A stretch of 8,229 nucleotides of DNA from Desulfobacteraceae bacterium (GCA_023140455.1 JAGLLQ010000103.1:1-8229); one strand, 5' to 3'. Shown: positions 1-7,006, numbered from the stretch's first letter. The notes: generated by a model not told the origin, from the sequence alone. Program-made: numbers and translations.

Positions 1-81
1 GAATAAAAATCACAATAGGCGCATTTTTTTACGCAAAAAGGTATGTGAATATAGCAGGCTTTTTTATCACACATATTAGTA

Positions 82-237
82 TCATACAAAACGTTTCATT
101 AAATCATCTATTATTGCATCAACATTATCAGGAGTTATGCCATGGGAGTCACAGGTTTCTTTTACCTGATTGAAAAGTGCTGTATCTGCCATATCATCAG
201 GGCCTCTGAATAGTCCCATCCTTCGTCCGATCTGATA
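82..237 (-). pseudogene. In-frame C-terminal remnant of the upstream radical SAM gene, behind a TAA stop
   Basis: After the TAA at 238-240 the radical SAM frame continues without a further stop for 51 codons, to a TGA at 82-84. The tail begins YQIGRRMGLFRGPDDM and ends DNVDAIIDDLMKRFV, an amphipathic, protein-like composition rather than random AT-rich translation. I read it as the original C-terminus of the radical SAM protein, separated by one nonsense codon. A separate 45-residue ORF could start at the ATG at 217-219, 18 bases past the TAA. A purine-rich GGACGAAGG stretch directly abuts that ATG, so reinitiation is possible but the spacing is poor. Alternatives are a sequencing error at 238-240 or a real small protein. 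Continuity of frame is seen directly; the family-tail reading is inference. Bases 1-81 beyond it show no gene and no convincing terminator. Confidence 0.55.
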
Positions 238-1233
238 TTAAACCTGTTGCTCAGGATTCAAGTCAAGGAAAGAGTCCATGATACTGATTAGTCTTTCTTT
301 ATCTTCCGGCATTTTGCCGTCAATGGTTTCAATCAGATTTAAGATATGGTCACTTTTTATATATGAATCAATATCATAGAGGTTTTCAATAAAGAGCTTC
401 AACTCTTTTGCCATCATAAGGTCAGTGCATTTTTGAAATTCACCATTCTCATGCTGCTGGGCAAGAGGAGCTCTTGGAGGCAGTGCAAGTGATCTTATTC
501 TTATAAAGTCAGGATTTATCATGTTTAAAGCTTCTGCTGTTTCCAATGCATTTTCAATGGAGAGTTCAACCCCGCCAAGTCCTGGCATGACATATTCTGA
601 CAGCTCAATTCCTGCTTCTTTTACTCTGAGACCTGCTTTTATATGACCCGCCTTATCGACTCCTTTTTTTATTCTTTTAAGTACTCTGTCAGATCCTGAT
701 TCCATGCCGATATGTATACGGTTTAGCCCGGCTACAGCAAATTTTTTCATATTTTCAGAACTGATTCTTGCAATTGTATGAGATCTTGCATATGAAGTTA
801 TTCTTCTTACAAGGGGGAATCGTTTTTTTATATGATTTAAGACTGAAATAAAATCTTCAGGCTTCATGATTAAAGAGTTGGCATCCTGCAAAAATATTGA
901 GTTCATGCCTGTGGAATACCATTGCAATGCTGTATTAAAAGCTGTCCTGTCTTTTATGTCAAATCTATTAAAAGTAGAGTTTATTTTCTTTGTATCAAAA
1001 GTTAATGTAAGGTCACGATCCTGCCTTATGGCTTTAATATATGTATGCAACAGATCAATATCTCTGATAATATTTTCAAGCGGTCTTAAAGAAAATTTTC
1101 TGTTTTTATAGATACTGCAAAAAGTACATTTATTCCACGGACAGTTTCTTGTGATTCTCAGCAATAAACTTGAAGCTTCGCTGGGTGGTCTGATAGGTCC
1201 CTGTTCAAATCCTTTATATTCATCTTTTTTCAT
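238..1233 (-). CDS. Radical SAM protein with a CX4CX2C cluster motif, probably C-terminally truncated
   Basis: A 331-residue radical SAM enzyme of unknown substrate. Near the N-terminus is NCPWNKCTFC, with cysteines at 31, 36 and 39. The spacing is CX4CX2C instead of the usual CX3CX2C that binds the 4Fe-4S cluster used to cleave S-adenosylmethionine. Other barrel motifs follow: FLQDANSLIM (114-123), SYARSHTIARIS (148-159), HIGMESGSDRVLKRI (174-188, the GxEx-type SAM-contact strand) and EYVMPGLGG (213-221), then PDFIRIRSLALPPRAPL (241-257). I recognise this pattern from Elp3/HemN-like radical SAM proteins of anaerobes, but no specific reaction can be assigned. There is no cobalamin or SPASM domain in the visible part. 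The ATG at 1231-1233 has a Shine-Dalgarno AGGAA at 1240-1244, six bases away. The gene is divergent from mltG and monocistronic here. It stops at TAA 238-240 although the frame continues for 51 codons, so the product may lack its native C-terminus. Confidence 0.88.
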   Translation of the reverse strand: MKKDEYKGFEQGPIRPPSEASSLLLRITRNCPWNKCTFCSIYKNRKFSLRPLENIIRDIDLLHTYIKAIRQDRDLTLTFDTKKINSTFNRFDIKDRTAFNTALQWYSTGMNSIFLQDANSLIMKPEDFISVLNHIKKRFPLVRRITSYARSHTIARISSENMKKFAVAGLNRIHIGMESGSDRVLKRIKKGVDKAGHIKAGLRVKEAGIELSEYVMPGLGGVELSIENALETAEALNMINPDFIRIRSLALPPRAPLAQQHENGEFQKCTDLMMAKELKLFIENLYDIDSYIKSDHILNLIETIDGKMPEDKERLISIMDSFLDLNPEQQV

Positions 1234-1263
1234 TTGTATTTCCTGTTGATATTTTTATTTACT

Positions 1264-1292
1264 TTGACAATAATGTAATTCTAAACTATTTT
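1264..1292 (+). promoter_or_regulatory. Sigma70-type promoter for mltG
   Basis: A perfect -35 TTGACA (1264-1269) is followed by a 17-base spacer and a -10 TATTTT (1287-1292, four of six consensus). The predicted transcription start is near 1299. It lies in the 108-base divergent gap between the radical SAM gene and mltG and would give a leader of about 40 bases before the ATG at 1342. The -10 overlaps the in-frame TTG at 1291, which argues against a start there. Confidence 0.6.
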
Positions 1293-1341
1293 GCATGTTT
1301 TAAAAACAGATTTTATAAGTAAAAGGAAAATTTGTTGTAAT

Positions 1342-2355
1342 ATGTTGAATTTTAAAAAAATTGTTCGTTTTGCAGGCATTGTATTTCTTTGTATTCTCAT
1401 AGCATCTTTTGTTTTTTTCAAAAAAGTGTCCAAATTTTCAAGCACTCCCTATGATTTAGCAGGTCAGGCCATAAAGTTTAACATAAAACCAGGACAGAAC
1501 CTTTCTGTAATCTCAGATAATCTCCAAAATCAAGGAATTATCAAAAGCAGCTTCTTTTTTAAGATCCTTGTCAGTTATAAAGAATCAGCAAAAGAACTGA
1601 AAGCAGGTGAATACATGCTTTCAGCATCAAAAACTCCTTTACAGATTCTTTTTATTATTACAAAAGGCAGTGTAAAACTTTATAAACTGACAATCCCTGA
1701 AGGGTTAAATGTTAAGGAAATTGCTCAGCGAGTAGAAAATGCCGGGTTTGGTACAAAAGAAAATTTTATTCTTTTAGCTGACAGTAAAATTTTTACAAAA
1801 GAGCTTGGCATAAATCAAGTCAATCTTGAGGGCTATCTTTACCCGGAAACTTATTTTTTTCCTAAAAATACATCACAAAAGAAGATTATTAAGGCAATGG
1901 TTAAAACTTTTAATAAAGCTTACACCCCTGAGTTTAGAAAACAAACCATTGATATGGGTTTTTCCATACATGAGATTGTTACTTTAGCTTCTATTATTGA
2001 GAAAGAAACCGGGGCGGCAAAAGAGAGACCAGTGATTTCATCTGTGTTCCATAACAGACTTAAAAAAGGTATGCGCCTTGAAAGTGATCCCACTGTTATT
2101 TACGGAATAAAAGATTTTAATGGCAATATTACAAGAAAAGATCTCAGGACCTGGACACCGTATAATACTTACAAAATTAAAGCTCTTCCGCCGGGTCCGA
2201 TTGCAAATCCCGGCGGGATGTCCATAAAAGCAGCTCTCTATCCTGCCACCACAGATTATATATTTTTTGTTTCAAAAAAAGATACAACACATAAGTTTTC
2301 AAAGACAATGAAAGAGCATAATAAGGCAGTCAGAAAATATCAGCTTAATCGTTGA
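1342..2355 (+). CDS. mltG: Endolytic murein transglycosylase MltG (YceG-like)
   Basis: MltG is an inner-membrane lytic transglycosylase that cleaves nascent glycan strands in the periplasm and so sets peptidoglycan strand length. The 337-residue product has a short basic N-terminus, one membrane anchor at about residues 7-26, a LysM-like periplasmic region with PEGLNVKEIAQRV (about 119-131), and the YceG catalytic domain. Diagnostic motifs are EGYLYPETYFFP (about 163-174) and LASIIEKETG (215-224), whose E220 corresponds to the catalytic glutamate of the family. Also present are FHNRLKKGMRLESDPTVIYG and, near the end, ALPPGPIANPGGMSIKAALYP. Length is normal for the family. I chose the ATG at 1342, preceded by AAGGA at 1323-1327 (14 bases away, rather far). 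An in-frame TTG at 1291 would add 17 residues but overlaps the -10 promoter element and has no ribosome site. The last 11 bases overlap the end of the convergent Smr gene. Identity is secure; the start is less so. Confidence 0.95.
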   Translation: MLNFKKIVRFAGIVFLCILIASFVFFKKVSKFSSTPYDLAGQAIKFNIKPGQNLSVISDNLQNQGIIKSSFFFKILVSYKESAKELKAGEYMLSASKTPLQILFIITKGSVKLYKLTIPEGLNVKEIAQRVENAGFGTKENFILLADSKIFTKELGINQVNLEGYLYPETYFFPKNTSQKKIIKAMVKTFNKAYTPEFRKQTIDMGFSIHEIVTLASIIEKETGAAKERPVISSVFHNRLKKGMRLESDPTVIYGIKDFNGNITRKDLRTWTPYNTYKIKALPPGPIANPGGMSIKAALYPATTDYIFFVSKKDTTHKFSKTMKEHNKAVRKYQLNR

Positions 2356-2923
2356 ATTGGTTTAAATAAACTATTATGGCGCCGCTTTTTGATTTTTTTT
2401 TCTTTTCCCATATAAAATGCAGAATAAGACCTTCATTTTTTAATTTTAAAAGAAGGTCTTGAATAACACCAGGCAATACAGCACCAAAGTCTGAATGTGT
2501 TCCTTTGCCAACAATAATTTTTATGGTAAAATTTCCCTTTGAAAAAGCTGTTCTAATGTATGAATCAGCTTTCATTGTCGCGCCGTCACTGGTAAAGCCA
2601 TGCAGGTCAAGCCTTGATTCAGGAGGAGGATATCTTTTAAGCCTTTTGCTTAAAGGGACTTTTTGGGGAGCACCCCTTTCTTTTTTTTCCTGCATCATTT
2701 TGTCCATACTTTTCCCTTTAAGGGAAAATTCTAAGAGCTCTGCAAATTCTTTGTCCGACATCTCAGATTCTTTATCATCCTCATGGGAAGAGGATGGAGG
2801 CAGAGGTTTCTTTGGTGTGTCCTCACTGCTGACTATGTCATCATCAGGCTTATTAATAAAAAGATCGCTTAAGTCCTGATTAGAATCAAGAACCCGTATT
2901 TTGTTTTTATTTTTTTTTGCCAT
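2345..2923 (-). CDS. Smr/MutS2-type nuclease domain protein
   Basis: A 192-residue protein in two parts. Residues 1 to about 100 are charged and probably disordered, with a basic start (MAKKNKNK), an acidic middle and a Lys/Arg/Pro segment. Residues about 103-190 form a Smr domain, the fold found at the MutS2 C-terminus and in stand-alone proteins that nick DNA or cleave RNA. The two signature motifs are visible: LDLHG (105-109) and VGKGTHS (138-144), the family's GKGxHS-type loop, followed by the closing strand GAIIVYL (181-187). The layout resembles stand-alone Smr proteins of proteobacteria; the substrate cannot be read from sequence. The gene is convergent with mltG (11-base overlap) and divergent from the RNB ribonuclease, so a role in nucleic-acid turnover is compatible with its neighbour. 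No Shine-Dalgarno precedes the ATG at 2921-2923, but a promoter is placed so that the mRNA could begin at the ATG. Confidence 0.92.
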   Translation of the reverse strand: MAKKNKNKIRVLDSNQDLSDLFINKPDDDIVSSEDTPKKPLPPSSSHEDDKESEMSDKEFAELLEFSLKGKSMDKMMQEKKERGAPQKVPLSKRLKRYPPPESRLDLHGFTSDGATMKADSYIRTAFSKGNFTIKIIVGKGTHSDFGAVLPGVIQDLLLKLKNEGLILHFIWEKKKKSKSGAIIVYLNQFND

Positions 2924-2929
2924 ATTTTA

Positions 2930-2958
2930 AATTTAGTTTAATTACATATTTTTTTCAA
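2930..2958 (-). promoter_or_regulatory. Promoter of the Smr gene, predicted leaderless transcript
   Basis: On the minus strand, TTGAAA (2953-2958, five of six matches to -35), a 17-base spacer and TAAATT (2930-2935, four of six to -10) precede the Smr ATG. A start about seven bases past the -10 falls at 2923, the A of the ATG. The region between -10 and ATG is only A and T, with no Shine-Dalgarno. AT-rich sequence makes chance matches easy, so confidence is moderate. Confidence 0.4.
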
Positions 2959-2977
2959 GGAAATGGTTTTGAGTTGA

Positions 2978-3006
2978 TTGACTTTAACATGCCTTCCTGA
3001 TACAAT
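2978..3006 (+). promoter_or_regulatory. Promoter of the RNB ribonuclease gene, predicted leaderless transcript
   Basis: TTGACT (2978-2983, five of six) and TACAAT (3001-3006, five of six) are separated by an ideal 17 bases. The predicted start point is about 3013, one or two bases before the ATG at 3015. No Shine-Dalgarno fits between them; the intervening bases are ACTCGCTC-like. The two divergent -35 boxes are only 19 bases apart (2959-2977), so polymerase binding at one could affect the other. Confidence 0.6.
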
Positions 3007-3014
3007 ACTCGCTC

Positions 3015-5006
3015 ATGAAAATTGGAAGTATTGTCGAATATATAGAGCAGCAAAGAATTATTTCTGCAGTAATATTGGAAGTGAAAAACAACCGCTTAAG
3101 ATTACTTAATGAAAATAACAGGGAGATTGCATTCTCAGAAAACAGGCTGTCTCATATGTCTGAAGATGCGCTTGATCCCTCACTTACAAAAGATTCTCTT
3201 CTTAAAAAATTACAAAAAATAACACAAAACAGGAAAGAACTTTCTGAAAAAATTGATATTGCCGGACTATGGGAAATTCTATGTGAGGAAGAAGATGAAA
3301 TTGATATCCCAACTATGGCAAGTTTTTGTTTTGATCCTCCGTTTGACCCTATAATGGTTTCAGATTATGAAGCAGCAGTGATTAGAGCATTTTTTAACGA
3401 CCGGATGTATTTTAAGTTCAGGAAGACAGGGCTTACTCCCTGTTCTCCGAAACAACTTGAAGTAAAAAAGAAACAGATAAAAGAAGAGAACCGGAAAAAT
3501 ATCTTGATTGAAAAAGGTGCTGTCTTTATCAAGTCAGTATTATCTGATCAAAATGATAAAATTGAGAATGCCGATAAAGAAATATTAAATATTTTAAAAT
3601 GGTATTATCTTATTGAGAAAGAAAGCAGTACTGCTCCTATTGCCAAGGCTATGATAGCCAAAGCAGATTTAAAAATTCCTGATCAAATATTCAATATCCT
3701 TTTAAGGGCAGGTGTCTGGGAAAAAGATGAAAACATTGATCTTTTAAGAATGGATATTGAAACAGGTTTTTCAGAGTCAGTATTAAAAGAGGTTAAAGCT
3801 CTTTCTCCATGCATAGATGAGCTTGAAAAAGATTCAAACAGAAGGGATTTTACAGATCAGGAGGTTATAACCATTGATGGTCAGTCAACCCTTGATTTTG
3901 ATGATGCAATCAGTTTTGAAAAGGCTGAAGACGGCTACAACCTTTATGTGCATATTGTTGATTTAGGATTTTATATCAAAACCGGTGATAAAATTGATCT
4001 TGCTGCCATGGGAAAAGGAAGTTCAATCTATATGCCTGATGATAAGATTTCCATGATCCCCCCTCAATTGTCTGAGGATTTATGCAGTTTAAAAGAGGGA
4101 GAAGTAAGACCTACTATAACAACGCATGTCAGATTGAGCAGATTTTTTGAAATTATTGATTATGAGATTGTACCTGGAATTATTAAAGTGCAGAATCAGA
4201 TGTCATATTCTGAGGCAAATCTTTTAAACGGAAAAGAAGAGCCAATAACAACTCTTTTTAAGATGGCTACAACTTTGAGAGAAAAGAGGTTTAAATCTGG
4301 TGCTGTCCAGATAACCCTTCCTGAAATAAATATATGGATTGAAGAGACTGGTGAAATAAAACTTGTCAAAGTAGACAGGGAAAACCCTTCAAGAATGCTT
4401 GTGTCCGAGTTTATGATTTTAGCTAATTCACTTATGGCGGAATTTCTTGCTGATAATAATGTTCCTGCTGCATTCAGGTCACAGGTTGAACCAAGAGAGC
4501 GGCTTTTTAAAGGGATAGAAACATCACTTTATATAAACAGTATGCAGAGAAGGAAGCTTTCCCGTGCTGTTGTCAGTACAGATCCTGCACCTCATTCAGG
4601 GCTTGGCGTAAAAGCTTATGTAACAGCAACCTCTCCAATAAGAAAATATTATGATCTTTTAACACACAGACAGATCAGAGGAATACTTGGATATGAAGAC
4701 CCTTATTCAAAGGATGAGGTTGAGCAGATTCTTCAAAATCTTATACTGCCTGTCACCAATGCAAATAAGCTTCAGTCAATAAGGCGAAGATACTGGATCC
4801 TTAAATATCTCGAAACAGTTCAAGGCTCAGAATTTCAAGCACTTGTGCTTGAATCCCACAGGGATTTTTGCATTGTTCTTTTAAAAGATTTTATGCTTGA
4901 ATCAAGACTTCCTTCAGGCGGTTACAACATGAGACCCGGTGACCTTGTTACGGTAACCATACAGCATGTAAATGCCCGACGTGACCAGGTCTCTTTATTT
5001 GCCTGA
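3015..5006 (+). CDS. RNB-domain exoribonuclease (RNase II/R family)
   Basis: A 663-residue 3'-to-5' hydrolytic exoribonuclease of the RNase II/R superfamily, expected to degrade single-stranded RNA in the cytoplasm. The N-terminal part (about 1-45) is a small beta-rich domain, followed by a helical region to about 270. The RNB catalytic domain covers about 280-605. It opens with TIDGQSTLDFDDAIS, which supplies the four metal-binding aspartates D288, D294, D296 and D297. It contains SEFMILAN (464-471) and TATSPIRKYYDLLTHR (537-552), whose arginine belongs to the conserved SPIR motif near the scissile phosphate. Residues about 605-663 look like a diverged S1/OB RNA-binding domain. All key residues are present, so it should be active. 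Length is close to E. coli RNase II (644) and shorter than RNase R, and there is no basic C-terminal tail. I leave the symbol blank because rnb or rnr cannot be decided. It ends six bases from the convergent purH gene with no terminator visible. Confidence 0.93.
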   Translation: MKIGSIVEYIEQQRIISAVILEVKNNRLRLLNENNREIAFSENRLSHMSEDALDPSLTKDSLLKKLQKITQNRKELSEKIDIAGLWEILCEEEDEIDIPTMASFCFDPPFDPIMVSDYEAAVIRAFFNDRMYFKFRKTGLTPCSPKQLEVKKKQIKEENRKNILIEKGAVFIKSVLSDQNDKIENADKEILNILKWYYLIEKESSTAPIAKAMIAKADLKIPDQIFNILLRAGVWEKDENIDLLRMDIETGFSESVLKEVKALSPCIDELEKDSNRRDFTDQEVITIDGQSTLDFDDAISFEKAEDGYNLYVHIVDLGFYIKTGDKIDLAAMGKGSSIYMPDDKISMIPPQLSEDLCSLKEGEVRPTITTHVRLSRFFEIIDYEIVPGIIKVQNQMSYSEANLLNGKEEPITTLFKMATTLREKRFKSGAVQITLPEINIWIEETGEIKLVKVDRENPSRMLVSEFMILANSLMAEFLADNNVPAAFRSQVEPRERLFKGIETSLYINSMQRRKLSRAVVSTDPAPHSGLGVKAYVTATSPIRKYYDLLTHRQIRGILGYEDPYSKDEVEQILQNLILPVTNANKLQSIRRRYWILKYLETVQGSEFQALVLESHRDFCIVLLKDFMLESRLPSGGYNMRPGDLVTVTIQHVNARRDQVSLFA

Positions 5007-5012
5007 ATATTC

Positions 5013-6263
5013 TTAATGCTTAAAACTTCTCTGGGAAGTATAAACCATTGTAGCATCATTCTCGTTGCAGGCTTCAATGGATTGATAATCGTTTAATGAC
5101 CCGCCAGGTTGAATTACAGCTTTTACCCCCTGATTAAGACCTACATCAATGCCGTCCCTGAAAGGGAAAAAAGCATCACTTACCATGGTAGAACCAATAA
5201 GCCCGCCTTTTTCATTTTTAACATCATTTTCTATCTCTTTGAGTTTATCCTGATCTTCAAGCAGGGCAAGGGGGGTGTTATACCGTTCAAATGAATAGCG
5301 GTCCATGAGTTTTCTATATGCTTTATCAACAGCTATTTCAGCAACACCGACTCTGTCCTGTTCACCTGTTCCAATGCCCACAGTAACATTGTCTTTTACA
5401 TAGATAACAGAGTTTGAAGAGATACCTGATTCCACAAGCCATCCAAAGAGCATGTCTTCATATTCACGTTCCTCAGGTTTCCTTGCCACTGTATATTCTT
5501 TGCCTTTATATTCTGTTTTAGCAATGATGAGATCATTTTTTGAAAGTGTTGTTGGAGCAAATGACCATTGGGCAACAATTCCACCGTCAATGAGAGCCTT
5601 AAATTCAGGCACACGTTCTCCAATAAAGTTGTTAAGTTTATCAATATTGTTAATTTTGATTACTCTTAAGTTTTTCTTTTTCTGGAGTATTTCAAAGGCG
5701 CCTTCTTCAAATTCAGGTGCAACAACAACTTCTGCATACTGGCTTGCAATTGATTCACAGGTTGCTTTGTCAAGTGATCTGTTAAGCGCAATACATCCTC
5801 CAAAAGCTGCAATCCTGTCAGCCATATAAGCCTTTGAGTATGCCTCTTCAAGAGAACCAGCCCTTGCTACCCCACAAGGGTTGTTATGTTTTACAATTGC
5901 AGCACATGGTTTTGAGCCAAAATATCTTAAAATATTCAAGGCATTGTCAGCATCAGTAAGGTTTGTTTTTCCCGGATGTTTGCCTGATTGGAGAAGCTCT
6001 ATATCAGATACAAGATATTTACCAGGTTTGATTGTCTGGGTGTCTCCCAGAATCAGGTTGCCGTTAACAGGTTTGTACAAAGCTGCTTCCTGGCCAGGGT
6101 TTTCTCCATATCTCAACCCCTTGTTAACACCATCTATTGTCCAGGAAACCTTTTCATAAAAAAGAGTCTGTTTTTTATCTTTATCAACAAAAGATATTTC
6201 CATGTGCGGTGTAAAATGATCATCCATTATTGTTTTATACATTTTTTTTAAATCATCATTCAT
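5013..6263 (-). CDS. purH: AICAR transformylase, stand-alone C-terminal half of PurH
   Basis: This protein transfers a formyl group from 10-formyltetrahydrofolate to AICAR, giving FAICAR, the penultimate step of IMP synthesis. The 416-residue product carries the AICARFT domain alone. Motifs are RYGENPGQEAALY (51-63), VKHNNPCG (124-131, containing the catalytic Lys-His pair K125-H126), MADRIAAFGG (147-156), SDAFFPFRDGID (362-373), IQPGGSLND (384-392) and a C-terminal TSQRSFKH. It is longer than the equivalent half of a fused PurH. There are about 45 extra N-terminal residues, and a charged insertion of about 40 residues (roughly 315-355) between GIGTGEQDRVGVAEIA and the SDAFFPF motif. The ATG at 6261-6263 lies two bases after the stop of the IMP cyclohydrolase gene, with AGGAG in that gene's last codons, so the two are probably translationally coupled. 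The gene is convergent with the RNB ribonuclease gene. Confidence 0.95.
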   Translation of the reverse strand: MNDDLKKMYKTIMDDHFTPHMEISFVDKDKKQTLFYEKVSWTIDGVNKGLRYGENPGQEAALYKPVNGNLILGDTQTIKPGKYLVSDIELLQSGKHPGKTNLTDADNALNILRYFGSKPCAAIVKHNNPCGVARAGSLEEAYSKAYMADRIAAFGGCIALNRSLDKATCESIASQYAEVVVAPEFEEGAFEILQKKKNLRVIKINNIDKLNNFIGERVPEFKALIDGGIVAQWSFAPTTLSKNDLIIAKTEYKGKEYTVARKPEEREYEDMLFGWLVESGISSNSVIYVKDNVTVGIGTGEQDRVGVAEIAVDKAYRKLMDRYSFERYNTPLALLEDQDKLKEIENDVKNEKGGLIGSTMVSDAFFPFRDGIDVGLNQGVKAVIQPGGSLNDYQSIEACNENDATMVYTSQRSFKH

Positions 6264-6265
6264 GT

Positions 6266-6949
6266 TTATTCTCCTGTGTTATAACAGTCATATACCTGGT
6301 TTAAAGTTTTGGAAAAAAGAAAATCAGCAATTGTTCTGTCATATACAGCTGTGTGTTCAAATGCTTTTTTTGACAGATTAAAACGATCTTCAAGAGCTAA
6401 GCTGCCATTATTTTTCTTCATCTTTTTTATTATGGATGGATAAGACTCAGGATCAACAACCGAAGCCACTCTGATATAGTTTTTTGCAGCAGCTCTGATC
6501 ATAGTCGGTCCGCCAATATCAATGTTTCCCCTTGCCATCTCACAGGTCACATCCGGTTTTGCAATAGTCTCGGCAAATGGATAAAGATTGACTATTACCA
6601 TATCAATCTTTTTACCTGATACCCTTTTAAGATCACCCTGATGTGATTCATTATATGTCTCTGTAAGGAGTCCAAGATAGATTTTAAAATCAAGGGTTTT
6701 AACAAGCCCACCCTGGGTCTCAGGCTGCCCTGTATATTCTGACACTTTTTTTAAGCATTTATCAGCTTCATCCCTTAAAATCTCCTTGATTTTATTATAG
6801 GTCCCGCCTGTTGAAAGGATAGTAAGGTCAGGATTGATTTTTAAAAGCTCGGGGATAAATGTTTCAAGCCCTGCTTTATCTGATACGCTTGCTAAAACAG
6901 TATCAATCTTTACCGAGTCATCAATTTTTGCAACAATATTTTTAGTCAT
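6266..6949 (-). CDS. purH: IMP cyclohydrolase, stand-alone N-terminal (MGS-like) half of PurH
   Basis: This enzyme closes FAICAR to IMP, the last step of purine synthesis, working with the transformylase encoded just downstream. The 227-residue product has the MGS-like fold: STGGT (46-50), EYTGQPE (71-77), VNLYPFAETIAKP (120-132) and NIDIGGPTMIRAAAKN (142-157). Residues matching the catalytic set known from human ATIC (K66, Y104, D125, K137) are kept as K84, Y123, D144 and K156. The neighbouring loop is unusual: fused PurH proteins typically read KTLHPxxHGG, but here it is KTLDFKIYLG (84-93), so both histidines are gone. The start is the ATG at 6947-6949, with AGGGG at 6955-6959 five bases away. 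An in-frame ATG at 6980-6982 would add 11 residues but has no ribosome site and lies beside the inverted repeat. The gene stops at 6266-6268, two bases before the next ATG. It is the first gene of a two-gene operon. Confidence 0.93.
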   Translation of the reverse strand: MTKNIVAKIDDSVKIDTVLASVSDKAGLETFIPELLKINPDLTILSTGGTYNKIKEILRDEADKCLKKVSEYTGQPETQGGLVKTLDFKIYLGLLTETYNESHQGDLKRVSGKKIDMVIVNLYPFAETIAKPDVTCEMARGNIDIGGPTMIRAAAKNYIRVASVVDPESYPSIIKKMKKNNGSLALEDRFNLSKKAFEHTAVYDRTIADFLFSKTLNQVYDCYNTGE

Positions 6950-6964
6950 TTTTTCCCCTGCAAA

Positions 6965-7006
6965 ATTATTAATTAAAATCAAAAATTTATACTTTTAATT
7001 AATAAT
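6965..7006. repeat. Perfect 14-bp AT-only inverted repeat in the purH promoter region
   Basis: ATTATTAATTAAAA (6965-6978) and its exact reverse complement (6993-7006) are separated by 14 bases. Pairing ends abruptly on both sides. The right arm overlaps the candidate -10 box of the purine operon, and the left arm ends six bases before the Shine-Dalgarno. It could be an operator for a dimeric repressor or a weak leader hairpin. An arm made only of A and T also has a higher chance of arising at random. Confidence 0.6.

Noticed and set aside
1..81. Possible terminator after the radical SAM gene remnant
   Set aside because: The only pairings are a six-base stem with a loop of about 22 bases (42-47 with 70-75) and a short T5/A5 hairpin, neither strong enough to call.
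238..240. Selenocysteine or pyrrolysine decoding at the radical SAM stop
   Set aside because: The codon is TAA; selenocysteine uses TGA and pyrrolysine TAG.
866..1111. Plus-strand open frame of 81 codons inside the radical SAM gene
   Set aside because: It lies wholly antisense to a gene with clear family motifs and its translation has no recognisable domain.
1291..1341. TTG start at 1291 adding 17 residues to MltG
   Set aside because: The TTG overlaps the -10 box of a good promoter and has no Shine-Dalgarno; the ATG at 1342 fits the normal short cytoplasmic tail before the membrane helix.
2636..2728. Two small inverted repeats inside the Smr gene (2636-2654 with 7-bp arms, 2710-2728 with 9-bp arms around one T)
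   Set aside because: They lie in Lys/Leu-rich codons (AAG, AAA, CTT, TTT), which easily form such symmetry, and nothing nearby suggests a binding site or terminator.
2505..2879. Plus-strand open frame of 124 codons antisense to the Smr gene
   Set aside because: It is a shadow of the Smr coding frame. Serine- and leucine-rich runs are what the reverse of a Lys/Glu-rich protein gives.
5109..6251. Several plus- and minus-strand open frames within the AICAR transformylase gene (5109-5294, 5396-5644, 5452-5829, 5666-5851, 5881-6159, 5988-6251)
   Set aside because: All overlap a fully supported 416-codon gene, have no ribosome sites in sensible positions that I could see, and encode nothing recognisable.
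6950..6982. ATG at 6980-6982 as start of the IMP cyclohydrolase
   Set aside because: No ribosome site precedes it, it lies beside the inverted repeat, and the downstream ATG at 6949 has AGGGG at a good distance.
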